Shown: positions 8,562 through 17,500, counted from the first letter of the stretch. The stretch: 64,000 nt of DNA from Oscillospiraceae bacterium (GCA_022797115.1 JAAWKB010000002.1:1-64000), one strand, 5' to 3'. Notes: generated by a model not told the origin, from the letters alone. Numbers and translations: made by a program.

Positions 8562-9446
8562 ATGCAATCAGCTCTGATCGCCCTGTGCGCCGCGCTGGCG
8601 GCGGCAGTCCTGCTCCTGATTTGGAAAATTGCCCTGATGCGCCGGGCAGCGGAGGAGATCCGCCGCGGCCTTGACGAGCGTCTGGAGATGGACACGAACA
8701 CGCTCCTGTCGGTCTCCAGCCAGGACAAGGCCATGCGCCTGCTGGCCGCCGGGCTCAACCGCCAGCTCCGGCTGCTGCGCCAGCAGCGCCAACGCTACCA
8801 GCAGGGGGACCAGGCCCTGAAGGAGGCGGTTGCCGGGATGTCCCACGACCTGCGCACCCCGCTGACCGCCATCTGCGGCTACCTGGACCTGCTGGAGGGA
8901 GAGGGGCTGGGCGGCGACGCGGCGCGGTATCTGGCGCTGATCCGCAGCAGGACAGACCACCTGCGGGAGCTGACGGAGGAATTTTTCCAGTATGCCGTCT
9001 CCATCTCCGGGAAGGCCCCAGAGATGGATGAGGTGCGCCTGGACCGCGCCCTGGAGGAGAGCCTTGCGGCCTGGTACGCGGTCCTCTCCGCCCGGGGGAT
9101 TGCGCCGGAGGTCTCCCTTCCGGATGCGCCGGTTGTGCGGCGGCTGGACGCTGCCGCCCTGAGCCGCGTGCTGGGCAACATCCTCTCCAACGCAGTCAAA
9201 TACAGCGCAGGGGATTTGGCCGTCTCTCTGGACAGCGCGGGGACGCTCACCTTCTCCAACTCCGCGCCCAGGATGACACAGGTGCTGGCCCAGCAGCTCT
9301 TTGACCGCTATTTCACGCTGGAGACCGGCCGCCACGCCGCAGGGCTGGGCCTGTCCATTGCCCGCCAGCTGACAGAGCAGCTGGGTGGGACGATTTCCGC
9401 CCAGTGCCAGGACGGGCGGCTGACGGTGACGGTGCATTTCCCCTGA
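8562..9446 (+). CDS. Sensor histidine kinase with short N-terminal membrane anchor
   Basis: H-box 'MSHDLRTPLTAICGYLDLL', N-box 'LGNILSNAVKYS', 'GLGLSIARQL'; ATG at 8562. Confidence 0.92.
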   Translation: MQSALIALCAALAAAVLLLIWKIALMRRAAEEIRRGLDERLEMDTNTLLSVSSQDKAMRLLAAGLNRQLRLLRQQRQRYQQGDQALKEAVAGMSHDLRTPLTAICGYLDLLEGEGLGGDAARYLALIRSRTDHLRELTEEFFQYAVSISGKAPEMDEVRLDRALEESLAAWYAVLSARGIAPEVSLPDAPVVRRLDAAALSRVLGNILSNAVKYSAGDLAVSLDSAGTLTFSNSAPRMTQVLAQQLFDRYFTLETGRHAAGLGLSIARQLTEQLGGTISAQCQDGRLTVTVHFP

Positions 9447-9571
9447 AATCCCGAGACCCGCCGCCACGCCTGCCGCGCCCTGGCATGACCGCGCGCCGCA
9501 GCCGCCGGAGGGCCGCACAGCCCGCCCTTTTTGCCTTATGGATTTTTTGTGGATTTTTGCATAAAAAAGCC

Positions 9572-9600
9572 TTGACAAACCGCTCAGAAATAGATATAAT
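9572..9600 (+). promoter_or_regulatory. Sigma-A-type promoter for rpsU
   Basis: TTGACA (9572-9577)-17 nt-TATAAT (9595-9600). Confidence 0.85.
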
Positions 9601-9677
9601 CATCCCTGTTAAGCCACGAAAATGGCCCGAAAGAGTATCCTGGATAAAGCCGGATATATCGGAGGGAGGGAAAATAG

Positions 9678-9863
9678 ATGTCTGAAGTCCATGTCAAGGA
9701 AAATGAATCTCTGGACAGCGCGCTCAAGCGTTTCAAGCGCAGCTGTGCCAAGGCCGGCGTTCTGGCTGAGGTCCGCCGCAGAGAGCATTACGAGAGCCCC
9801 AGTGTCAAGCGCCGCAAGAAGTCTGAGGCTGCTCGCAAGAACCGCAACAAGCGGTACTATTAA
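9678..9863 (+). CDS. rpsU: 30S ribosomal protein S21
   Basis: 61 aa '[61 protein letters not shown]'. Confidence 0.97.
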   Translation: MSEVHVKENESLDSALKRFKRSCAKAGVLAEVRRREHYESPSVKRRKKSEAARKNRNKRYY

Positions 9864-9879
9864 GACTGTTCCCATTGGA

Positions 9880-9909
9880 ACGACGTCTGGACGTATGTCC
9901 AGGCGTCGT
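9880..9909 (+). terminator. Hairpin downstream of rpsU (terminator/attenuator)
   Basis: ACGACGTCTGGAC-GTAT-GTCCAGGCGTCGT, then CTTCTT. Confidence 0.6.
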
Positions 9910-9957
9910 CTTCTTATCCCAAGCCCACGTCCAAAGCGGGCGATACCGGAGGTACTT

Positions 9958-10920
9958 ATGCGCGAATTCACCATTGGACGCAACGACGCGGGGCAGCGGC
10001 TGGACCGGTTCCTTTCCAAGGCCATGCCCCTGCTGCCCCCCGCCCTGCTGCAAAAATATATCCGCATCAAGCGCGTCAAATGCAATGGCGCCCGCTGCCA
10101 GCGGGACCAGCGGCTGCGGGAGGGCGACGTGCTCCAGCTGTACATCAACGACGAATTTTTCGAGCAGCCCCGGGAGGACAACCTGTTTTTGACCCTGTTC
10201 CAGCCCAAGCTGGCCATCCTTTACGAGGATGAAAACCTCATCCTTGTGGATAAACGCCCCGGTATGGTGGTCCACGCCGACGAGACGGAGAAGGTCAACA
10301 CCCTGATCAATCACATCCAAGCCTACCTGTACCAGAAGCGGGAGTGGAACCCCAAGTGGGAAAATGCCTTTGCCCCGGCCCTCTGCAACCGGATTGACCG
10401 CAACACCGGCGGGATTGTCATTGCCGCAAAGAACGCCGGGGCGCTGCGGGTGCTGACCGCCAAGATCCGGGAGCGGGAGATCACCAAGAAATACCTGTGC
10501 GTGACCCTGGGCCGGATGACGCCGCCCCAGGGCAAGCTGTCCTGCTTTTTATTAAAAGATGAGGCAAAGAAACTGGTGACAGTCCACCACCGCCCGGTCC
10601 CAGGGGGCAAGTCCGCCGTGACCCTCTACCGCACGCTCCAGAGCCGTGGGGAGCTGAGCCTGGTAGAGGCGGAGCTTCTCACCGGCCGCACCCACCAGAT
10701 CCGCGCCTCCTTTGCCGACGCGGGCCACCCTCTGCTGGGCGACGGCAAATACGGCCGGGGGGAGGCCAACCGCGCCTACGGCGAGACGCGGCAGGCCCTG
10801 TACAGCTATTTCCTCCGCTTTGACTTCCCCACGGACGCAGGAGAGCTGGAATACCTGCGGGGAAAGGAATTCCAGGTCCCGCAGATCCCCTTTGTGGACA
10901 AGTACTTCCCTCAAAAATAA
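9958..10920 (+). CDS. RluA-family pseudouridine synthase
   Basis: S4-like N-terminus, 'VVHADETEKVNTL', 'NRIDRNTGGIVIAAKN', 'LLTGRTHQIRASFADAGHPLLGDGKYG'; ATG at 9958. Confidence 0.92.
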   Translation: MREFTIGRNDAGQRLDRFLSKAMPLLPPALLQKYIRIKRVKCNGARCQRDQRLREGDVLQLYINDEFFEQPREDNLFLTLFQPKLAILYEDENLILVDKRPGMVVHADETEKVNTLINHIQAYLYQKREWNPKWENAFAPALCNRIDRNTGGIVIAAKNAGALRVLTAKIREREITKKYLCVTLGRMTPPQGKLSCFLLKDEAKKLVTVHHRPVPGGKSAVTLYRTLQSRGELSLVEAELLTGRTHQIRASFADAGHPLLGDGKYGRGEANRAYGETRQALYSYFLRFDFPTDAGELEYLRGKEFQVPQIPFVDKYFPQK

Positions 10921-10966
10921 GAACCTGTATTCATAACCGGTGTGCAACGGTTGTGAATACAGGTTC
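10921..10966. repeat. Inverted repeat (19-bp arms) after the RluA-type gene
   Basis: GAACCTGTATTCATAACCG-GTGTGCAA-CGGTTGTGAATACAGGTTC. Confidence 0.8.
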
Positions 10967-10972
10967 TCAAAG

Positions 10973-11024
10973 GCTGTACCAATCGCTTCAGCGCAAATTC
11001 ACGCATGTTGGCGATTGGTACAGC
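10973..11024. terminator. Second inverted repeat, terminator-like
   Basis: GCTGTACCAATCGC-24 nt loop-GCGATTGGTACAGC followed by TTTT; 14 bp perfect arms between convergent genes. Confidence 0.6.
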
Positions 11025-11065
11025 TTTTCACGCAAATAACGGTTTTTTCCTAAGAAACCGGATGA

Positions 11066-12373
11066 TTACCGCAGGCGCACCTCCAGCACCGTATCCACCG
11101 GGTCAGGCAGCGCCGGGTCGGGCCCCAGGTCCGCAAACACCAGCTCCGGATAGTCGCTGTGGGTCCAGTCGGTGGATACCTGCACCTCGCTGCCATCCGC
11201 CAGGCGGCGGATGGAGCGGACTTCCTCCTTCTTCACCCCGAACAGGGGCAGCGGCCCCAGCGTATTTTCAAAAACATGGTAGTACAGCCGGTCCCCGCTG
11301 CGGGTAATGCGGCCGTACTCCGGCTTTTCCAGGCCGGACGGCCCGCAGCCGTAGATGCTCGCGCTGTTGCGGTCCATCCACCGGCCAATCCCCTCCAGCA
11401 CCGCCAGGGATTCCTCCGGGATGCGGCCCTGGATGTCCGGCCCTACGTTCAGCAGCAGGTTGCCGCCCTTGCTGACGCACTCTACCAGCTTCTTGATGAG
11501 CATGGGCGCGCTCTTATAAAAGTGGTCTGTGGCGCAGTAGCCCCAGTGGTTGTTCATGGTGATGCAGCTCTCCCAGACCAGGGGGCGGCCCTCCGCGTCC
11601 AGCAGGCCCTTGGGCGGGATGATCCGCTCGGGGCTGACGAAATCCCCGTGGTAGGGGGTGGGCTGGCAGGCCGCCAGGGAGCCGAAGCCCTCGCCGCTGA
11701 CCTCCAGGCGGTTGTCGATGACCACGTCCGGCTGGAGGGAACGGACCATCTCCATCAGCTCTGTGGCGCGCCATGCCTCCCCCCGCAGCTCGCCATAGGA
11801 GAAGTCAAACCACAGGATGTCCAGCTTGCCATAGTTGGTACACACCTCCCGGACCTGCGCGTGGAGGAAATCCAGGTAGCGGTTGAAGTCCCGGCCCTCG
11901 TTGCTGTAGGCCGGATCGCCCCGCATGGGGTGGTTCAGGTCCCCGTAGTGGGGGAAATCCGGATGCCGCCAGTCGATGAGGGAGAAGTACAGCCCCACCT
12001 TCAGCCCGAATTCCCGGGCCGCGTCCACGTACTCCCGCACAAAGTCCCGCCCGGCGGGGCTGTTGGTGGATTTGAAATCCGTATAGGCGCTGTCGAAGAG
12101 GCAGAAGCCGTCGTGGTGCTTGGCCGTGAGGACCACGTACTTCATCCCCGCCGCCTTGGCCGCCTGCATCCATGCGCGGATGTCGCAGTGCTGCGGGTTA
12201 AACTCATCTATATACGGGTCATATGCCTCCTTGGGGATGCGCTCCTCGCTGCGCACCCACTCCCCCCTGGCGGGGATGGCGTAGAGGCCCCAGTGGATGA
12301 ACATACCAAACCGGGCCTGGGTATACCAGGCGGTCCGCCGCTCGTAGTCCTCGCGGGAAAATTGAAATGCCAT
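11066..12373 (-). CDS. Alpha-L-fucosidase (GH29)
   Basis: 'WYTQARFGMFIHWGLYAIPARGEW', 'YVVLTAKHHDGFCLFDS', 'LDILWFDFSYG'; start ATG at 12373 after GGAGGGAC. Confidence 0.93.
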   Translation of the reverse strand: MAFQFSREDYERRTAWYTQARFGMFIHWGLYAIPARGEWVRSEERIPKEAYDPYIDEFNPQHCDIRAWMQAAKAAGMKYVVLTAKHHDGFCLFDSAYTDFKSTNSPAGRDFVREYVDAAREFGLKVGLYFSLIDWRHPDFPHYGDLNHPMRGDPAYSNEGRDFNRYLDFLHAQVREVCTNYGKLDILWFDFSYGELRGEAWRATELMEMVRSLQPDVVIDNRLEVSGEGFGSLAACQPTPYHGDFVSPERIIPPKGLLDAEGRPLVWESCITMNNHWGYCATDHFYKSAPMLIKKLVECVSKGGNLLLNVGPDIQGRIPEESLAVLEGIGRWMDRNSASIYGCGPSGLEKPEYGRITRSGDRLYYHVFENTLGPLPLFGVKKEEVRSIRRLADGSEVQVSTDWTHSDYPELVFADLGPDPALPDPVDTVLEVRLR

Positions 12374-12404
12374 AAAGAAAGTCCCTCCTATCTGTATTGC
12401 GGCC

Positions 12405-12433
12405 ATTATACAGGCTTTCCCGCCTTCTGACAA
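12405..12433 (-). promoter_or_regulatory. Promoter for the GH29 gene
   Basis: Minus strand TTGTCA (12433-12428)-17 nt-TATAAT (12410-12405). Confidence 0.7.
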
Positions 12434-12462
12434 GCCCCATTCGCACGCTTGCACATAAATTA

Positions 12463-12612
12463 TAGTCGACACATTTGAGAAGCGATAAAAAGGAGGCGAG
12501 GAAAAATAGTGCAGGACAAGGCGGAGGATGCAGGCGGGCTGACGCCCGCCAAAGACGACAACGCCGTCCTGCGCTGTTTTAACCGCCGAACTTTACCGAT
12601 TTTCAGGTGTGT
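12463..12612. repeat. MITE-like intergenic element with nested inverted repeats
   Basis: Imperfect terminal inverted repeats (ACACATTTGAGAAGCGATAAA vs rc ACACACCTGAAAATCGGTAAA); internal AGTGCAGGAC/GTCCTGCGCT arms and GGCGGGC-TGAC-GCCCGCC hairpin; right end is a near-copy of 62239-62272. Confidence 0.55.
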
Positions 12613-12615
12613 TAA

Positions 12616-12649
12616 AGGCCGGGAGAGCCCTGCGGGAGCCTCCCGGCCT
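12616..12649. terminator. Terminator-like hairpin downstream of the M56 gene
   Basis: AGGCCGGGAG...CTCCCGGCCT 10-bp perfect arms. Confidence 0.6.
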
Positions 12650-12654
12650 TGCCG

Positions 12655-15162
12655 CTAGCCAAGCCTGCGCTCGTCGGCGGCCTCAAAATGGATGGAATCG
12701 CCAGTGACAGGGTTGATGCAGGTTCCCTCTGTGCTGTTCTCCACCGCCCAGGTGTTGAAGCGGGAAACCACGTCCGCCTCTGTCATCGCCAGCAGCCCGT
12801 CCAGGGGCGTCTCCTCCCAGAAGGACCGGATGGCATTCTCCATCCCTGCGATGCACCGGTCCCGCTCGCCCACGGTGACGCGGGACTTGTCAGGGATGTG
12901 ATAGGAGAGGTCGTAGTACAGATCGCACCAGGCCACGGTGATGCCGTTTTCCATCTGCTGCCAGGTGGGCAGGTTCCGGGCGAAGCCCGCGTCCTCCTCC
13001 GGCCCGCCGGTGAAGAGGCTGCGGACCATCATCCCGTTCTCATTGCCGGACCACTGGCAGGTCTGGGCCACAAATTCCCGTTCCGCCTCTGTCAGATCCA
13101 CCGCGCAATCGTCCCAGATCACGTCGCAGGAGATGCGGTCCCAGGCGCCGCTGTGCTCGTTGCACCAGTCCAGCAGGATCTGGTTGAACGCCTCCAGAGA
13201 CGTCTCCCGGTATCCCTCCGTCCGCAGGGCCAGGATGGAGTCGTAGTCCGCCCGGGTGGCATGGGGGAACTCCCGCTCCTCCTGGCTGCGCAGCAGCCGC
13301 TCCGCGTCCACCATCTGCTGCTCCCGGCCCGCCGTCCATCCCGCCTGCTCCTCCGGCGCGGCCTGGCGCAGGCCGGTGAGCTCGCCGTTGGTGTAGACGG
13401 CGTAGAGCTCCACCGCATCAGGGCCGTAGGTCCCGTTCCCGGTGTGCTCCGTGATCCACACCCCCTCCAGCTCATCAAAGATCCCCCGCACCTCCTGGCC
13501 CTGGAAGGCCATGGCCAGGCCGTTGCCGTCGTGGTCCGGGTCGTCAAATGTGTAGGTCAGGCCAAAGGCCGCATAGGGCGACAGCACCCGGTCCCACTCG
13601 GCGCCAACCCGCTCCGAGTTCTCGGCGTAGAGCGCCGCGTCCGAGCCCGTGTAGGAGGATGCCCGGAGGCTCACCGTCAGCCGCTCGCTGCTCAGGCCGC
13701 CCAGGATGCCCGCCATCTTGTCCGCCAGCGCCTCCTGCATGAAGTCCCAGTCCGCCAGCTGCTGGGCCGTGTACCCCTCCAGCACCCCCTGGAGCCCTGT
13801 TTCCGCATCCCGCCAGCTCTGCTCGTATTCCCCGACGGTCAGTATGTCGCGGTCCAAAATTGTCAGGTCGCAGATATACTCCACAATCGAGCCGTCCAAA
13901 TGCGCCGCGCCGGAAAATTGCCGCTGCTGCCACCGCTCCGCTGTCAGGGGCTCGTAGACGTGATAAAAATAGTCGTGGAAGTCGTCGGCCTCCCTGGTGG
14001 CCGATGCATCATCGAAATAGCTCCCTTTGACGTTGGACTGCCCGTACCGGTCCAGCAATTCCATGTCCTGGGGGGTATCCCGCTCCGCCCACATCTTCTC
14101 CTGGTACGCCGCTACCGTCATGTCCTGGTAGCCCTCAAACCACAGGGAGGCCAGCCGGTCCAGCTCCGCCTGGGTGAACGCGCCGTCCGTCACCTGGGGA
14201 CGGGGCCGCTTTCCTGCCGCCGAGGTGGCAAAGGCCACGCTCACGCCGCACACCAGCAGTACCGCCGCCAGCACGGCGGCCAGGGAACGTTTTCTCATTT
14301 TCATAATCGCTTTGATCCTTTCTTCAATAGCATTCCTGCTGAAGGAGCTGGCGAAGGGGCCCAGCCCGCTCCTGTGCTCCTCCATGGCGATCAGCGTCCT
14401 GGCGTAGGCCGGGCGGCTGTCCGCGCCGAACCGGCGCACCACCGCCTCGTCGCAGCACAGCTCCATGTCCCGGTTGGCCAGCGACAGCATCAACCACACC
14501 AGGGGGTTGAACCAGTGGACGCACACCGCCGCCGTCAGGGCCAGCTTTGCCGCCGCGTCAAAATGCCGGATATGGGCCAGCTCGTGCTCCAGCACATAGT
14601 TTAGCCGCTCAGTATCTGTCCAATCTGTTGATTTTGGGAGCAGAATTACAGGATGTATGATCCCGTAGGTCAGCGGTGCGTCTACATAGCCGGACTGCCG
14701 GATGGAAACCCGCCGCCGCAGGCGGCAATGCCCCTGCCACGCCTGGACATAGGGACAGCCCACAGGGAGGGACTCCCGGAATCTCCGGCGGCATCGGATA
14801 TACGCGGCGGCGTAGTAGGCCGCGCACAGGAGTGCTCCCGCCAGCCAGAGGGCGGTCCAGAGGGGGAAGGGGGTCCCTCCCCTCGCTGTGGCCCCTTCCG
14901 CTACGGGGCGCGCGGCCTGGAGCACCGGCGCAGCCGCCGGGAGAGCCGGCACTCGTACCACAGTGCGGACCGGCTCACTCTCCGCCAGCGTATAGACGCT
15001 CCAGGGCGACGGGATGGACACCGGCACCAGCAGACGCAGCACAGCGATCCCCCACAGCGCCCGGAATGCCCCCCTGGGCAGCCGGTCCCGGGCCACCACC
15101 CGCAGGAGCGCCACCGCCAGGATCAGAATCCCGCCGGTCCAGCTCATCTCAAATACGCTCAT
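12655..15162 (-). CDS. BlaR1/MecR1-like M56 family metallopeptidase, 835 aa, with a long uncharacterised C-terminal region
   Basis: N-terminal TM segments and 'LNYVLEHELAHIRHFDAAAKL' (HExxH); TM before 'ATSAAGKRPRPQ', then ~500 aa without an obvious penicillin-binding motif. Confidence 0.85.
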   Translation of the reverse strand: MSVFEMSWTGGILILAVALLRVVARDRLPRGAFRALWGIAVLRLLVPVSIPSPWSVYTLAESEPVRTVVRVPALPAAAPVLQAARPVAEGATARGGTPFPLWTALWLAGALLCAAYYAAAYIRCRRRFRESLPVGCPYVQAWQGHCRLRRRVSIRQSGYVDAPLTYGIIHPVILLPKSTDWTDTERLNYVLEHELAHIRHFDAAAKLALTAAVCVHWFNPLVWLMLSLANRDMELCCDEAVVRRFGADSRPAYARTLIAMEEHRSGLGPFASSFSRNAIEERIKAIMKMRKRSLAAVLAAVLLVCGVSVAFATSAAGKRPRPQVTDGAFTQAELDRLASLWFEGYQDMTVAAYQEKMWAERDTPQDMELLDRYGQSNVKGSYFDDASATREADDFHDYFYHVYEPLTAERWQQRQFSGAAHLDGSIVEYICDLTILDRDILTVGEYEQSWRDAETGLQGVLEGYTAQQLADWDFMQEALADKMAGILGGLSSERLTVSLRASSYTGSDAALYAENSERVGAEWDRVLSPYAAFGLTYTFDDPDHDGNGLAMAFQGQEVRGIFDELEGVWITEHTGNGTYGPDAVELYAVYTNGELTGLRQAAPEEQAGWTAGREQQMVDAERLLRSQEEREFPHATRADYDSILALRTEGYRETSLEAFNQILLDWCNEHSGAWDRISCDVIWDDCAVDLTEAEREFVAQTCQWSGNENGMMVRSLFTGGPEEDAGFARNLPTWQQMENGITVAWCDLYYDLSYHIPDKSRVTVGERDRCIAGMENAIRSFWEETPLDGLLAMTEADVVSRFNTWAVENSTEGTCINPVTGDSIHFEAADERRLG

Positions 15163-15166
15163 GCCC

Positions 15167-15526
15167 TCACTCCCATTCCCTGACGATCTCCTTCAGCCGC
15201 TCAATCTGCTGGGCGGACAGCCGCTTTTTTCCCAGCAGGGAGGCAAACAGTTTGTCCCGGGAGCCGTCAAAGAGCTTATCCACCAGCTCCCCCGTCTCCG
15301 CCGCCTGGACCGCCTCCCTGTCTACCAGGGGGCGGCAGCGGAAGTTTGGTTCCAGCCGCTCTACGGCCCCCTTCTGGATGCACCGTTTGAGAAGGGTATA
15401 CGTGGTGTTCCGGTTCCACCCCACCTCCGCCGCCAACACCTCGGCCACATGCTTGGCCGTGGTCTCCCCCTCCCGCCAGAGGACCCCCATCACCTTCAGC
15501 TCCGAATCCTGCAATTTCCCGTCCAT
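15167..15526 (-). CDS. BlaI/MecI/CopY family transcriptional repressor
   Basis: 'QDSELKVMGVLWREGETTAKHVAEVLAAEVGWNRNTTYTLLKRCIQKGAVERLEPNFRCRPLV'. Confidence 0.92.
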   Translation of the reverse strand: MDGKLQDSELKVMGVLWREGETTAKHVAEVLAAEVGWNRNTTYTLLKRCIQKGAVERLEPNFRCRPLVDREAVQAAETGELVDKLFDGSRDKLFASLLGKKRLSAQQIERLKEIVREWE

Positions 15527-15554
15527 GTTCCCAACCGCCTTTCATAAGACTGGA

Positions 15555-15578
15555 GTAGTCTACTCACCTGTAGACTAC
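15555..15578. promoter_or_regulatory. Putative BlaI-type operator
   Basis: GTAGTCTAC-TCACCT-GTAGACTAC perfect 9-bp inverted repeat upstream of the repressor gene; extra half-site AGTAGTCT at 15582-15589. Confidence 0.7.
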
Positions 15579-15641
15579 CACAGTAGTCTCTTCCTGTCAA
15601 GCATTTTTTTACAAAGAATCCCCCATACGCCGGATTGGGAC

Positions 15642-15670
15642 TTGTTTCTCTTGAACGGCTGTACTATAAT
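15642..15670 (+). promoter_or_regulatory. Promoter for the PAP2 gene
   Basis: TTGTTT (15642-15647)-17 nt-TATAAT (15665-15670). Confidence 0.6.
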
Positions 15671-15704
15671 CATTTCTATACTATATGGCAAGGAGGACCC
15701 GGCA

Positions 15705-16619
15705 ATGGATTTGTTGTATTGGTTTGCATCCATCCGCACCCCTGTGATGGACACGGTCATGTCCCTGATCACTCACCTGGGGGAGGAAACCTTCTTCATG
15801 GTGGCGGCGCTGTTTGTGTTTTGGTGCGTGGACAAGCGGCGGGGGTACTATCTCCTGTCGGTGGGCTTTGCGGGGACGCTGGTGAGCCAGTGGCTGAAAA
15901 TCATCTGCCGCGTGCCGCGGCCATGGGTAAAGGACCCCCAATTTACCATCGTTGAGGCTGCCCGGGCGGAGGCGGCGGGCTACAGTTTCCCCAGCGGGCA
16001 CACCCAGAGCGCGGTGGGCTGGCTGGGCGGCGTCGCGCGCTTCACCGGGCGCATCTGGCTGCGGGTGGTGTGCATTGTGCTGCTGGTGCTGGTATCCGTG
16101 TCCCGGATGTACCTGGGCGTACACACCCCGGCGGATGTAGGGGTGTCCTTTGCCATCGCCGCAGTCCTGGTGCTCGTCCTCTACCCGCTGGTAGAGAGCA
16201 CCCTGTGGTTTCCAAACCGGATGTATTACATCATCGGCGGGATGCTGGCCGTCAGTTTGGCCTTTGTGGCCTTCATGGAGCTGTTCCCCTTCCCTGCGGA
16301 CATAGACGGGGCAAATTTTGCCGGGGCGCTGAAGAATTCCTACTCCATGGCCGGCGCGGTAGCCGGGGTGCTGGTGGTGAGCGTATTCGACAACCGGCTG
16401 CTCCAGTTCCCCAACCGGGCCCCCTGGTGGGGCCAGCTCATCAAGCTCGTGGGCGGCCTGGTCCTGGTGGTGCTGGTGAAGGCGCTCCTGAAGGAGCCGC
16501 TGCTGTCCCTGTGCGGCGGGCATATGGCTGCCCATGCCATCCGCTACTTCCTGATGGTCCTCACAGCGGGGGCCGTATGGCCTATGACTTTCCGGTTTTT
16601 TGAGCAGTACGCCCCTTGA
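15705..16619 (+). CDS. PAP2-superfamily membrane phosphatase
   Basis: 'KIICRVPRPW', 'YSFPSGHTQSAVGW', 'SRMYLGVHTPADV' PAP2 motifs; ATG at 15705 after AAGGAGG. Confidence 0.9.
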   Translation: MDLLYWFASIRTPVMDTVMSLITHLGEETFFMVAALFVFWCVDKRRGYYLLSVGFAGTLVSQWLKIICRVPRPWVKDPQFTIVEAARAEAAGYSFPSGHTQSAVGWLGGVARFTGRIWLRVVCIVLLVLVSVSRMYLGVHTPADVGVSFAIAAVLVLVLYPLVESTLWFPNRMYYIIGGMLAVSLAFVAFMELFPFPADIDGANFAGALKNSYSMAGAVAGVLVVSVFDNRLLQFPNRAPWWGQLIKLVGGLVLVVLVKALLKEPLLSLCGGHMAAHAIRYFLMVLTAGAVWPMTFRFFEQYAP

Positions 16620-16741
16620 GAGCAGGGGCTGATCCCCCCTCCCGGCGGAAAAAGAACAATCCGCGGCTTGACAAGCGGAACAGGTATCGATTATGATATG
16701 GGGGAAAACAATAGTATGGATGATATGTTAAGGAGGCCCCT

Positions 16742-17500
16742 ATGGCAGAGCGCATCACCAGCCGCACAAACGCCCTGATGGTCCACATCCGCAAGCTGGG
16801 CTCCTCCCGCGCACACCGCCGGGAGGCAGGGGAATACCTGGGCGACGGGGTGAAGCTGCTGGATGAGGCCGTCCGCTGGGGCGCACCCCTGACGGCAGTC
16901 GTACACACAGCGGACGTCCCCCTGCCGGAGCTGGGGCCCGCGGTGCGGGTGGCGGAGGTGCCGGTGGAGCTGATGCGCTCCATCAGCCCCATGGAGACGC
17001 CCCAGGGCGTCCTCTTCCTGGCCCGCCAGCCCTCCCAGGAGCCGCCGGAGCGCCTCTCCGGCTGCCGGTACCTGGCCCTGGAGGGTGTGCAGGACCCCGG
17101 CAACGTAGGGACCATCCTGCGCACTGCCGACGCCTTCGGCGCGGACGGCCTGTTCCTCCTGCCCGGCTGCGCGGACCCCTTCGGCCCCAAGGCGGTGCGC
17201 GCCTCCATGGGGGCGGTGTTCCGCCTGCCGGTGTGGAGCTGTTCCCTCCCTCAGCTGCAGCAATCAGCGGCCCAGGCGGGGCTTCCCCTGCTGGGCGCGG
17301 CCCTGCGGGCGGACACAAGGGACGTCCGGCAGGCAGATCTGGCCCATGGGGTGGCCCTGGTGGGCAGCGAGGGCCGGGGCCTCAGCGAACAGGCCCTCTC
17401 CGCCTGCCAATACACCGTCCGCATCCCGATGGAGGGGCGGTGCGAATCCCTCAACGCGGCGGCGGCCGCCGCTGTGCTTTTGTGGGAGGGCTACCGATAA
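16742..17500 (+). CDS. TrmH/SpoU-family RNA 2'-O-methyltransferase
   Basis: 'LALEGVQDPGNVGTILRTADAFGADGLFLLPGCADPFGPKAVRASMGA', 'LVGSEGRGLSEQ', 'VRIPMEGRCESLNAAAAAAVLL'. Confidence 0.93.
   Translation: MAERITSRTNALMVHIRKLGSSRAHRREAGEYLGDGVKLLDEAVRWGAPLTAVVHTADVPLPELGPAVRVAEVPVELMRSISPMETPQGVLFLARQPSQEPPERLSGCRYLALEGVQDPGNVGTILRTADAFGADGLFLLPGCADPFGPKAVRASMGAVFRLPVWSCSLPQLQQSAAQAGLPLLGAALRADTRDVRQADLAHGVALVGSEGRGLSEQALSACQYTVRIPMEGRCESLNAAAAAAVLLWEGYR

Noticed and set aside
12649-14604. 651-aa plus-strand ORF
   Set aside because: Lies antisense to the well-supported M56/BlaR1 gene; no recognisable motifs; typical spurious ORF of GC-rich DNA.
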